NCBI GenBank assembly: GCA_027307115.1
Contig: DAHUXN010000026.1
Location: 31,535 to 95,534 of the forward strand
Reading direction: 5' to 3'
DNA length: 64,000 nucleotides
From: Acidobacteriota bacterium
GTDB lineage: Bacteria; Acidobacteriota; Terriglobia; Acidiferrales; UBA7541
Both the position numbers and the translations under genes were made by a program. Numbering within the stretch: position 1 is the first letter of the stretch; every line of letters starts with the position of its first letter. The notes under the pieces are model-generated. The model was not told the DNA's origin and ran no database searches. It was given only the letters and a program-made list of their open reading frames with translations. Shown in pieces: positions 10,718-17,456 of this stretch.

Positions 10718-11575
10718 CTAACGACTATTAACTCTTGACTGCTTCCCCAGCGCATGCGTCCGTATCGCCGCCGCCACTCCGGCCTCGTCATTCGACAGCG
10801 TCACCGCCCACCCGAGCGCTTTTAACTCCGCGGCGCTGTTGCCCATCAGCACAGGCAGCCCGGCGAATTCGAGCATATCGCGATCGTTCCAGTTATCGCC
10901 AATCGCCATGATTTCCTCGCGTCGAATGCCGCGCCGCCGCGCCCACTCCGCCAGCGCCGCGCCCTTCGAGCATCCGCGTTCGATCACATCGAGAATGCTC
11001 AAGTCGCGCTGCTCATATTCCGTCAACGCCGTCGAGAAATCGTTCACGCGCTGCATGGACTTGAGAGCCAAATGCGCCGCGCGCATCCGCGCCACCGGGC
11101 CGACAAACATCACTTGAATCGGATCTTCATCGAGGCTGTTTTCCAGCGGCACGCATTCGGCGATGAATTCGCGGTTGCGCTGGTAATATCCGCCGCTCAC
11201 CGGATCATTCCAGTCGATGCGCTCAAAAATGAGTTGCCGCTCGCGCACACGGTCGAAAACAACCGCGGCTCCGGAGCGGAAATCAGCCGTCGCGGCCAGC
11301 ACTTCGCGCGCGAGCGCTCGCGGCAGCAGATGCCGTAAATGAGTCTCGCCTACCTTCGATTTAATCAGCGCCCCATTGTTCACCACCAGCGTCAGCTCGC
11401 ACGGAAGCTGCTCGGAGATTAGCCTGGCAAAATCGAATCGCCGCCCGGTGACAAGCATGATTTCGATGCCGCGCGCGCGCGCTTCCACGATCGCTTCGCG
11501 ATTTGCGGCGGGCAATTCGTGGCGGCTGTCGAGCAGCGTGCCGTCAATATCCATGGCAATCAAGCGCACCGGCAT
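10718..11575 (-). CDS. Cof-type HAD-superfamily phosphatase
   Basis: Cytoplasmic phosphatase of the HAD IIB (Cof) group acting on small phosphorylated metabolites; substrate unknown. Motif I is MDIDGTLLD (nucleophile D9, acid D11), motif II LVTGRRF, and motif IV GDNWNDRDML near residue 240. Length 285 fits. It diverges from thrC with a 72-nt gap. Confidence 0.88.
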   Translation of the reverse strand: MPVRLIAMDIDGTLLDSRHELPAANREAIVEARARGIEIMLVTGRRFDFARLISEQLPCELTLVVNNGALIKSKVGETHLRHLLPRALAREVLAATADFRSGAAVVFDRVRERQLIFERIDWNDPVSGGYYQRNREFIAECVPLENSLDEDPIQVMFVGPVARMRAAHLALKSMQRVNDFSTALTEYEQRDLSILDVIERGCSKGAALAEWARRRGIRREEIMAIGDNWNDRDMLEFAGLPVLMGNSAAELKALGWAVTLSNDEAGVAAAIRTHALGKQSRVNSR

Positions 11576-11581
11576 CCGTCA

Positions 11582-11587
11582 ATTGTA
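11582..11587 (-). promoter_or_regulatory. -10 box abutting the HAD phosphatase start
   Basis: TACAAT on the minus strand, only 6 nt before the ATG at 11575. Transcription from it would start at or next to the start codon, giving a leaderless mRNA. No good -35 box is evident. Confidence 0.35.
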
Positions 11588-11629
11588 CCGTGCCGCTCGC
11601 TTGCACCGTACATTTGTTGCCGCGAGGTG

Positions 11630-11638
11630 TGCTAAACT
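11630..11638 (+). promoter_or_regulatory. Extended -10 element of thrC
   Basis: TGC-TAAACT ends 9 nt before the ATG at 11648. No Shine-Dalgarno sequence lies between (a T-rich stretch does), so the mRNA may be leaderless or nearly so. Confidence 0.4.
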
Positions 11639-11647
11639 TTTTTGCTT

Positions 11648-12835
11648 ATGACCAAACCACTACAGACCACCATCACTCATCTGGAATGTTCCCGTTGCAA
11701 GAAAACTTATCCGCACACTCAACTGAAGAATCTTTGCGACTGCGGTGGCCCGCTACTGGCGCGCTATGATTTGAAGGCCGCGAAGAAGACTCTGACGCGC
11801 GAAGCCTTGCGCTCACGTCCCACAACCATGTGGCGCTACGAAGAGGTGCTGCCCTCGCGCGAGCCGGTCACGCTTGGCGAAGGCATGACGCCCGTGCTGC
11901 ACGCGAAACGTCTGGGCGCGTCCATGGGGCTGAGCAATCTCTACATCAAGGACGAGGGCCTCAATCCAACAGGATCGTTCAAAGCCCGCGGTCTTTGCGC
12001 TGCTGTCAGTCGCGCCAGAGAATTAGGCGTCAAAGTTCTGGCGACTCCCACAGCGGGAAACGCCGGCGGCGCTCTTGCCGCCTATGCTGCCCAGGCTGGA
12101 ATTCCGTGCGTGATCGTGATGCCCGCGGACACGCCTCTTGCCAACGAAATGGAATGCCGCGCATTTGGCGCGGACGTGCGCAAGCTCGACGGCTTGATCT
12201 CCGACTGCGGAAAATATGTCGCCGAAAATAAAGAAAAGAACGGCTGGTACGAGGTGACCACGCTCAAGGAGCCTTATCGCATCGAAGGAAAAAAAACCAT
12301 GGCTCTCGAATTGTGGGAGCAATTTGACGGCAAGCTTCCCGACGTGATTATTTATCCCACCGGAGGCGGTGTCGGCATGATTGGCATGTGGAAAGCCTTT
12401 GAGGAAATGGAAGCGATGGGCTGGATCGGCAGCGAGCGGCCGCGCATGGTCACAGTGCAAGCTTCGGGCTGCGCGCCCATCGTCGATGCTTTTGAGAAAG
12501 GCGTCGATACCGCACCGATGTGGCCGAACGCCGCGACGATTGCCTCCGGCTTGCGCGTGCCGAAAGCGATTGGCGATTTCCTGATTCTTCAGGCGATTAG
12601 CGAGAGCAAAGGCACAGCGGTCGCCGCAACCGATGGCGAAATTCTCGCCACCTCGAAAGAACTCGCCGCGAAGGAAGGCATCTACGCGGCGCCAGAAGGA
12701 GGCGCAACGGTTGTCGCCGCGCGCAAGTTGGCGGAGAAAAAATGGATCAAGCGCGACGACACAGTTGTTCTCTTCAACACGGGATGCGGCTACAAGTACA
12801 ACGAAGCCTGGCAAAAGGCGTTGGAGAATAGTTGA
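11648..12835 (+). CDS. thrC: Threonine synthase
   Basis: PLP enzyme converting O-phosphohomoserine to threonine, the last step of threonine synthesis. An N-terminal zinc-ribbon-like region with four Cys (ECSRC and CDCGG, residues 13-34) precedes the PLP-dependent fold type II domain. The PLP lysine is K112 in NPTGSFKARG; the phosphate-binding loop is PTGGGVGMIGM. I chose ATG 11648 over the in-frame TTG at 11642. Length 395 fits the class with an N-terminal zinc ribbon. The next gene begins 58 nt downstream. Confidence 0.93.
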   Translation: MTKPLQTTITHLECSRCKKTYPHTQLKNLCDCGGPLLARYDLKAAKKTLTREALRSRPTTMWRYEEVLPSREPVTLGEGMTPVLHAKRLGASMGLSNLYIKDEGLNPTGSFKARGLCAAVSRARELGVKVLATPTAGNAGGALAAYAAQAGIPCVIVMPADTPLANEMECRAFGADVRKLDGLISDCGKYVAENKEKNGWYEVTTLKEPYRIEGKKTMALELWEQFDGKLPDVIIYPTGGGVGMIGMWKAFEEMEAMGWIGSERPRMVTVQASGCAPIVDAFEKGVDTAPMWPNAATIASGLRVPKAIGDFLILQAISESKGTAVAATDGEILATSKELAAKEGIYAAPEGGATVVAARKLAEKKWIKRDDTVVLFNTGCGYKYNEAWQKALENS

Positions 12836-12893
12836 CAGGCAAGAGTTCAAAGTCGAAAAGCAAAAAGCAGGAAAAAACGGGCTAAAGAATACA

Positions 12894-14084
12894 GTGATTG
12901 AAAGGCTGTATTACGACGATTCGTTTCTGCACGAATTCGACGCGCAAGTCCTCGCTTGCGAACCTGAGGCTGCGCGTTGGCGCGTGCGCTTGGATCGCAC
13001 CGCGTTTTACCCCACTTCGGGCGGACAGCCATTTGACACAGGCCACTTGGGCGCTGCCGCAGTCGTGGAAGTGGTCGACGGCGAGCACGACGAGATCATT
13101 CATTTCACGGAGCAGCCAGTCCCGGTTGGCGCGGTTCACGGCGCAATTGACTGGCAGCGCCGCTTCGATCACATGCAACAGCACACAGCTCAACACATGC
13201 TCTCTGCTGCATTCATCGAGCTGTTCAAATTTCAAACCGCTTCGTTCCATCTGGGCCGCGAAATTTCCACCATCGACCTTGCCGCGCCGTCCGTCGCGCC
13301 ACGCCAACTCGAAGAAGCCGAACGTCGGGTGAATGAAATTATCTTCGACGACCGTCCCATTGCAGTGCGCTACGGAAGTGCCGAAGATCTCGCCGCGCAG
13401 GGCATTCGCAAGAAAGTTGACCGCGAAGGAACTCTGCGTGTCATCGACATCGACGGATTTGACCGCCAGCCTTGCGGCGGCACGCATCTGGCGCGCACAG
13501 GCCAGGCCGGAATTTTGCTCACGCGCAAGTGCGAGCGTCAAAAACAAAATTGGCGTGTCGAATTCGTCGCGGGATGGCGAGCCCTTGCGGCGGCACGCGG
13601 GGACTTCGCAGCTTTGCGACAGGCTGCCGAGTATCTAGGTTGTGGAATGCCCGAGCTGCCGGAGAACGTGCGGAAAATTCAAGACGAGCGCCGCGCCACG
13701 CAGCGCGATGCAAAAAAATTAACCGAGCGCCTCGCGGAACTCGAAGCAGCAAATCTGCTCGCGCGACACGCCGAAACTTCTCAAGACGGCAAGCGCGGAA
13801 TCATCGTTTTCATTCCCGATGACGCATCCTCCAGCTACCTTGCCATGCTCGCAGCCAAAATTGTCGCAACTCCGAACATGCGAGTGATCCTCGCAAGCCG
13901 CGCGGCACAGGCAATCGTCCTCGCGCAATCGACGGGCCTCGACGGCGACATGGGCGCGCTCTTGCGCGAGTTGCTCGCGCCCGTTGGCGGCAAAGGCGGC
14001 GGCAGCAAAGTTTTCGCGCAGGGAACCGTAACCGAAATATCAATGCTGGATGGCGTCGTCCAGGCGGCTCGAGCGCGCCTCTAA
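12894..14084 (+). CDS. AlaX-type alanyl-tRNA editing protein with DHHA1 domain
   Basis: Stand-alone trans-editing factor that hydrolyses mischarged Ser- or Gly-tRNA-Ala. It resembles the C-terminal half of AlaRS: an AlaX barrel (about 1-95, FYPTSGGQPFDTG), the zinc-binding editing site HTAQH (H97-H101) with C194 and H198 of CGGTH, a coiled coil (about 255-290) and a C-terminal DHHA1 domain ending GGKGGGSKVFAQG. There is no aminoacylation domain. The start is GTG 12894; the frame is open further upstream into thrC but no convincing start is there. The tRNA-Ala gene begins 64 nt downstream. Length 396. Confidence 0.88.
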   Translation: MIERLYYDDSFLHEFDAQVLACEPEAARWRVRLDRTAFYPTSGGQPFDTGHLGAAAVVEVVDGEHDEIIHFTEQPVPVGAVHGAIDWQRRFDHMQQHTAQHMLSAAFIELFKFQTASFHLGREISTIDLAAPSVAPRQLEEAERRVNEIIFDDRPIAVRYGSAEDLAAQGIRKKVDREGTLRVIDIDGFDRQPCGGTHLARTGQAGILLTRKCERQKQNWRVEFVAGWRALAAARGDFAALRQAAEYLGCGMPELPENVRKIQDERRATQRDAKKLTERLAELEAANLLARHAETSQDGKRGIIVFIPDDASSSYLAMLAAKIVATPNMRVILASRAAQAIVLAQSTGLDGDMGALLRELLAPVGGKGGGSKVFAQGTVTEISMLDGVVQAARARL

Positions 14085-14106
14085 GAAAGCACACGCACGT
14101 GTTCAT

Positions 14107-14135
14107 TTGGCGCTAGCGGCTGCCTTTGCTAAACT
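14107..14135 (+). promoter_or_regulatory. Promoter of the tRNA-Ala gene
   Basis: TTGGCG (14107-14112), 17-bp spacer, TAAACT (14130-14135), the latter extended by TGC. The tRNA 5' end is 13 nt further on. The promoter sits between the editing-protein stop codon and the tRNA. Confidence 0.5.
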
Positions 14136-14148
14136 AATTTCGTTCGGT

Positions 14149-14224
14149 GGGCGGCTAGCTCAGCTGGGAGAGCATCGCGTTCGCAACGCGGGGGTCGGGG
14201 GTTCGAATCCCCTGCCGTCCACCA
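14149..14224 (+). tRNA. tRNA-Ala(CGC)
   Basis: A complete 76-nt cloverleaf can be folded by hand. The acceptor stem GGGCGGC/GCCGTCC contains the G3-U70 wobble that identifies alanine tRNAs. The D stem is GCTC/GAGC; the anticodon stem TCGCG/CGCGG encloses loop TTCGCAA with anticodon CGC (reads GCG); the T arm is GGGGG-TTCGAAT-CCCCT. The 3' CCA is encoded (14222-14224). Confidence 0.97.
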
Positions 14225-14340
14225 ATTTTATTCGCTTCTCCTGCCGAATTATTTTGAATGGTTTTTCTTTGTGGCCCTTTGCGCCTCTGAAGTGAACCGT
14301 ATCTGACTGTGCGCGCGAACTCTTGCACGGCGTGCGTGTG

Positions 14341-14346
14341 TATAAT
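14341..14346 (+). promoter_or_regulatory. Consensus -10 box 6 nt before the downstream start codon
   Basis: A perfect TATAAT whose end is 6 nt from the ATG at 14353. No -35 box at normal spacing and no Shine-Dalgarno sequence are seen, which would fit a leaderless transcript. Confidence 0.35.
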
Positions 14347-14352
14347 GCGGCG

Positions 14353-16086
14353 ATGCTGCGCCGCGCCGGGCAAATTGCGAAATGGTTCCTTGGCCCTGAG
14401 TCGGGGACCTTCGGCCATCTTGGCCCGCGTTGGATTTTCCTTCGCGCGCTCGGCATAATTTTCTTCTCTGCATTTTACTCGCTCGTCTTTCAAGCCAAAG
14501 GCCTCATCGGTCCCAACGGTATTCTCCCCGCAAATGTTTATATCAATGCCGTTGGCCACTCGGTCCACGGTCTCGCGAGATTCTGGTTTGCGCCGTCGGT
14601 ATTCTGGCTGAGTTCGACCGACCGCGCGCTCGTCGCCGTTTGCTGGATCGGCATGATCGCCGCGATTCTGCTCTTCCTGAATTTCTGTCCGCGCGCCATG
14701 ACGGCCATTTGTTTCATGTGCTTTTTGTCATTCATCGCCACACTTCAGGATTTCGCCAGCTATCAATCCGACGGCATGCTCCTCGAAGCTGGGTTCCTGT
14801 GCCTGTTCTTCGCGCCGGCGGGATGGCGTCCGCGATGGGGCGAACTTTCGCCGCCTTCGCGCGCGTGTCTGTGGCTGCTTTTGTGGGAGTGGTTTCGCAT
14901 CTACTTCGAATCGGGCATGGCGAAAATTCTGGGCGGCGATCCCGAATGGCGTCACCTGACGGCAATGTACGAGTATTACCAAAATGGCCCGCTGCCGACG
15001 TGGATCGGCTGGTACGTCCAGCACGCGCCGCATTGGTTTCACTGGCTGACGGCGCTTGCGACGCTCATCATGGAGCTCGGCATCGTGCTGATGCTTTTTC
15101 TGCCGCGCCGTTTCCGCCTCATTTGTTTTTTTATCGTGACGCCGTGGGAGATCGGCGTGATCCTTACGGCCAATTACGCGTTCTTGAATTACCTCGTACT
15201 TGCACTCGGTTTTTTGCTGCTCGACGACCAATTCCTCGTGCGCGTCGCGCCGCGCAACTGGTTCCCGAAATATCACGTCATGGTTGCCATGCGCGCGGAA
15301 GATAGCGCGGCAGAATCCGCGGCGAAACCTGCAGCTCCAATTTCTCTTTTTGCCGCGCCGGAATCAAAGCCGCAAGAAACCGCACCGCCTGCGCAAAATG
15401 ATTCCGCGTACTCCGTTGCCGCTGCGCAACAAGCAAACGAAACGGTCAGCGCGATTCGACGCATTTTGGCCGTCGCGCGGATGATTATCGCGGGAATCTG
15501 CTTCGCCTGGATTTTCTACGCCACCACGGCAATTCTTGTCTGGACGTTGATTCCCAGCTCGCCGCTTCCGCAATGGCCCGTGCAAGCGATTGAGCCATTC
15601 CGTGTCGCCAATCAATACGGCCTGTTCGGCGTGATGACGCGCGGCCGTTACGAAATTGAATTTCAGGGTTCAAATGACGATGGCAAGACGTGGACCGCCT
15701 ACCCGTTTCGCTACAAGCCGCAAGCGTTGAATGAAGCCCCGCGCATCTACGCCCCGTATCAGCCGCGCTTTGATTGGAATCTGTGGTTCGCTTCGCTCGG
15801 AAACTGGCGCCAATATCAATTCGTCGTCGGCACCGAAGAGGCCTTGCTCGACAATAGCCCCGAAGTCCTTTCGTTATTCGCGCGCGATCCGTTCCCGAAC
15901 GGCCCGCCGCAGGAAATCCGCGTGGTCATTTGGCAATACTGGTTTACGACCCTGGGTGTGAAGCGTCAGACAGGGAATTGGTGGACGCGAAAATTACTGG
16001 GTCTCTACGCGCCAACATTGGTTCGCGAGCCCGATGGCCGATTCGGCGTGGTTCAGTTTCCGGACATTTTGCCGCCTCACGATTGA
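14353..16086 (+). CDS. Lipase maturation factor-like multi-TM protein
   Basis: Integral membrane protein of the LMF1-like family, whose vertebrate member helps lipases fold in the ER; the bacterial role is not established. Length 577 from the ATG at 14353. Family pattern: RWIFLRALGIIFFSAFYSL near the N-terminus, FYSLVFQAKGLIGPNGILP, a central WEWFRIYFESGMAKI segment, about eight to ten TM helices, and a C-terminal soluble part with FRVANQYGLFGVMTRGRYEIE and RQYQFVVG. A variable Ala/Pro/Gln-rich cytoplasmic loop (about 310-365) splits the TM set. An alternative TTG start at 14323 adds 10 residues. Confidence 0.85.
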   Translation: MLRRAGQIAKWFLGPESGTFGHLGPRWIFLRALGIIFFSAFYSLVFQAKGLIGPNGILPANVYINAVGHSVHGLARFWFAPSVFWLSSTDRALVAVCWIGMIAAILLFLNFCPRAMTAICFMCFLSFIATLQDFASYQSDGMLLEAGFLCLFFAPAGWRPRWGELSPPSRACLWLLLWEWFRIYFESGMAKILGGDPEWRHLTAMYEYYQNGPLPTWIGWYVQHAPHWFHWLTALATLIMELGIVLMLFLPRRFRLICFFIVTPWEIGVILTANYAFLNYLVLALGFLLLDDQFLVRVAPRNWFPKYHVMVAMRAEDSAAESAAKPAAPISLFAAPESKPQETAPPAQNDSAYSVAAAQQANETVSAIRRILAVARMIIAGICFAWIFYATTAILVWTLIPSSPLPQWPVQAIEPFRVANQYGLFGVMTRGRYEIEFQGSNDDGKTWTAYPFRYKPQALNEAPRIYAPYQPRFDWNLWFASLGNWRQYQFVVGTEEALLDNSPEVLSLFARDPFPNGPPQEIRVVIWQYWFTTLGVKRQTGNWWTRKLLGLYAPTLVREPDGRFGVVQFPDILPPHD

Positions 16087-16127
16087 GGCCGAACGGCTCG
16101 TCGTGCAGCGCGGGCACGTCCGCGCGA

Positions 16128-16157
16128 TTTACTTATTTATGCCAACCGCGCTATACT
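16128..16157 (+). promoter_or_regulatory. Sigma-70-like promoter
   Basis: TTTACT (16128-16133), 18-bp spacer, TATACT (16152-16157); 4 of 6 and 5 of 6 matches. It lies 28 nt upstream of the start of the small membrane protein gene and leaves room for the strong AGGAGG at 16173-16178. Confidence 0.5.
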
Positions 16158-16185
16158 GTCCCGCACTTCCCTCAGGAGGATTCCC

Positions 16186-16623
16186 ATGCGCCTTAACAAG
16201 CCTCTCCCGCGTTGGTTGTCGTTTGAACGGATGTCGCCGGCCCTGCTCTCAGGCCTAATCCTTTTCGCGGCGAGCTTTCTCACAGACATTATTCTGAGTT
16301 GGATTGGGACGCCCGCACAGGCAAGGATCTTCAATCATATGGCGATCGGGATCATCGGGGCGTTGCTGATTCTGTTCTTTCTGTCGGCAAGTTACGAGAA
16401 TCAGGTCTACGCCCGGGCGAAGGAGAGAATGCGGCTCATCGCGGAAATGAACTATCGTATTCGCGGTGCGCTGAGCTTGATCGAGCAATCGGCGACCTTG
16501 GACGACAGGGACGAACGGTTACGCGGCGTGGATGAAGCCGTGCGGCGTATCGACGTCGTGCTCACCGATTTTCTGCCGTCGGTTGGCACTGCCACCGAGC
16601 AGCACGGTTCCTTCCTGCACTAA
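16186..16623 (+). CDS. Two-TM protein with a degenerate kinase-dimerisation-like helix
   Basis: No firm family. Two TM helices (about 18-38 and 50-68) are followed by a charged helical tail. Residues about 82-100, RLIAEMNYRIRGALSLIEQS, resemble the dimerisation/phosphoacceptor helix of HisKA_2-type histidine kinases (pattern E.NH..RN.L..I), but Tyr-Arg replaces the His position and there is no ATPase domain. The protein may be a membrane dimer or a leftover sensor fragment; function unknown. AGGAGG lies 7 nt before the ATG. Length 145. It has its own promoter. Confidence 0.75.
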   Translation: MRLNKPLPRWLSFERMSPALLSGLILFAASFLTDIILSWIGTPAQARIFNHMAIGIIGALLILFFLSASYENQVYARAKERMRLIAEMNYRIRGALSLIEQSATLDDRDERLRGVDEAVRRIDVVLTDFLPSVGTATEQHGSFLH

Positions 16624-16777
16624 GTCGCAAGCACACTTTTCTTGCCAGCCATCCGCGTGCGCGATTCTTTACCGCCTCACGGTTGACGAAGGCCTCGCCT
16701 GCGCGCAAAACCCAACCCGAGCCGTTCGGCTTCATTCAGAAGTCCGAGCGGTTGTGAGCCAGGACGCGCGCAGCTCT

Positions 16778-16800
16778 GTAGCAGCGAGCGGCGCTGCTAC
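16778..16800. repeat. Perfect 9-bp inverted repeat at the 3' end of the RcnB-like gene
   Basis: GTAGCAGCG, a 5-nt loop and CGCTGCTAC. The right arm contains the stop codon of the minus-strand gene ending at 16797. No T-run follows on either strand, so it is not a classical intrinsic terminator; it could protect the mRNA 3' end. Confidence 0.5.
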
Positions 16801-17243
16801 TCTCTTTCGAAGTGGAAAATATCCACGACAATGTTCGTTCGCCTGTTCCACAGCACGATGTGGCCGCCAATCACCACGTGTTCGCAATCGCGCGGAGGAG
16901 GAGGCAGTTCGCGTTCCAGTCCGACCGGGACGGGGTGAATTTCGCGGCGCAGGCCAGGCGGAAGCTCACCGCGAACAACGAGCTGCCTTTCGAGTCCCGG
17001 CGGCAGGCGGTCGCGCTTTGCCAATCCGGGTGGCAGATCGTCGCGGTCTTCGTGTTCGTGGTACCAGGAGCGCATGTCGTCGCGGTCATGCTGGCTGTAC
17101 CAGCCGCGATCCCTGTCTTTATCGTGATGATCCTTGTCATGTCCGTGCCCATGCCCGTGTCCCTCACCTTGGGCGCGGGCTGCATTGCCGCTCAGCGCAA
17201 ATATTGAAGCCACGCACAACGCCATCCACCATCGCATCCTCAT
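16797..17243 (-). CDS. Exported His/Asp-rich RcnB/CigR-like protein
   Basis: Probable periplasmic protein. A signal peptide (1-25, ARAQ) is followed by a metal-ligand-like stretch of alternating His, Asp, Gly and Lys (26-48), then a charged helix. Next come repeated DLPPGLAKR, RLPPGLERQL and ELPPGLRREI units (about 70-105) and a C-terminal beta hairpin (VIGGHIVLWNRRTNIVVDI). The PPGL repeats plus this hairpin are the pattern of the RcnB/CigR family, some members of which affect nickel/cobalt balance. Metal binding is inferred from composition only. Length 148. Confidence 0.75.
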   Translation of the reverse strand: MRMRWWMALCVASIFALSGNAARAQGEGHGHGHGHDKDHHDKDRDRGWYSQHDRDDMRSWYHEHEDRDDLPPGLAKRDRLPPGLERQLVVRGELPPGLRREIHPVPVGLERELPPPPRDCEHVVIGGHIVLWNRRTNIVVDIFHFERE

Positions 17244-17456
17244 GATTACCTCTCAGAACTTCGGATTGTCTTATTTCATTGTAGGGCAGCGACCTGCGAA
17301 TCCGTGCGCGGTGTTGCGATCCCCGTGTCCATTGTCCAACTGGCACGAAAGGACAGGTGCCGCCCTGCCTGCTGTCCGTCGAGAGACTACGGTGCCTTTT
17401 CTTTGCAAACCCGCGGGCGTATCATGCATCCGCGAAATTCAACCTGGGGGTGCCGT

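Noticed and set aside
14323..14352. Upstream TTG start for the LMF-like gene
   Set aside because: It would place a consensus TATAAT box inside the coding sequence and lacks a ribosome-binding site; the ATG at 14353 is more plausible.
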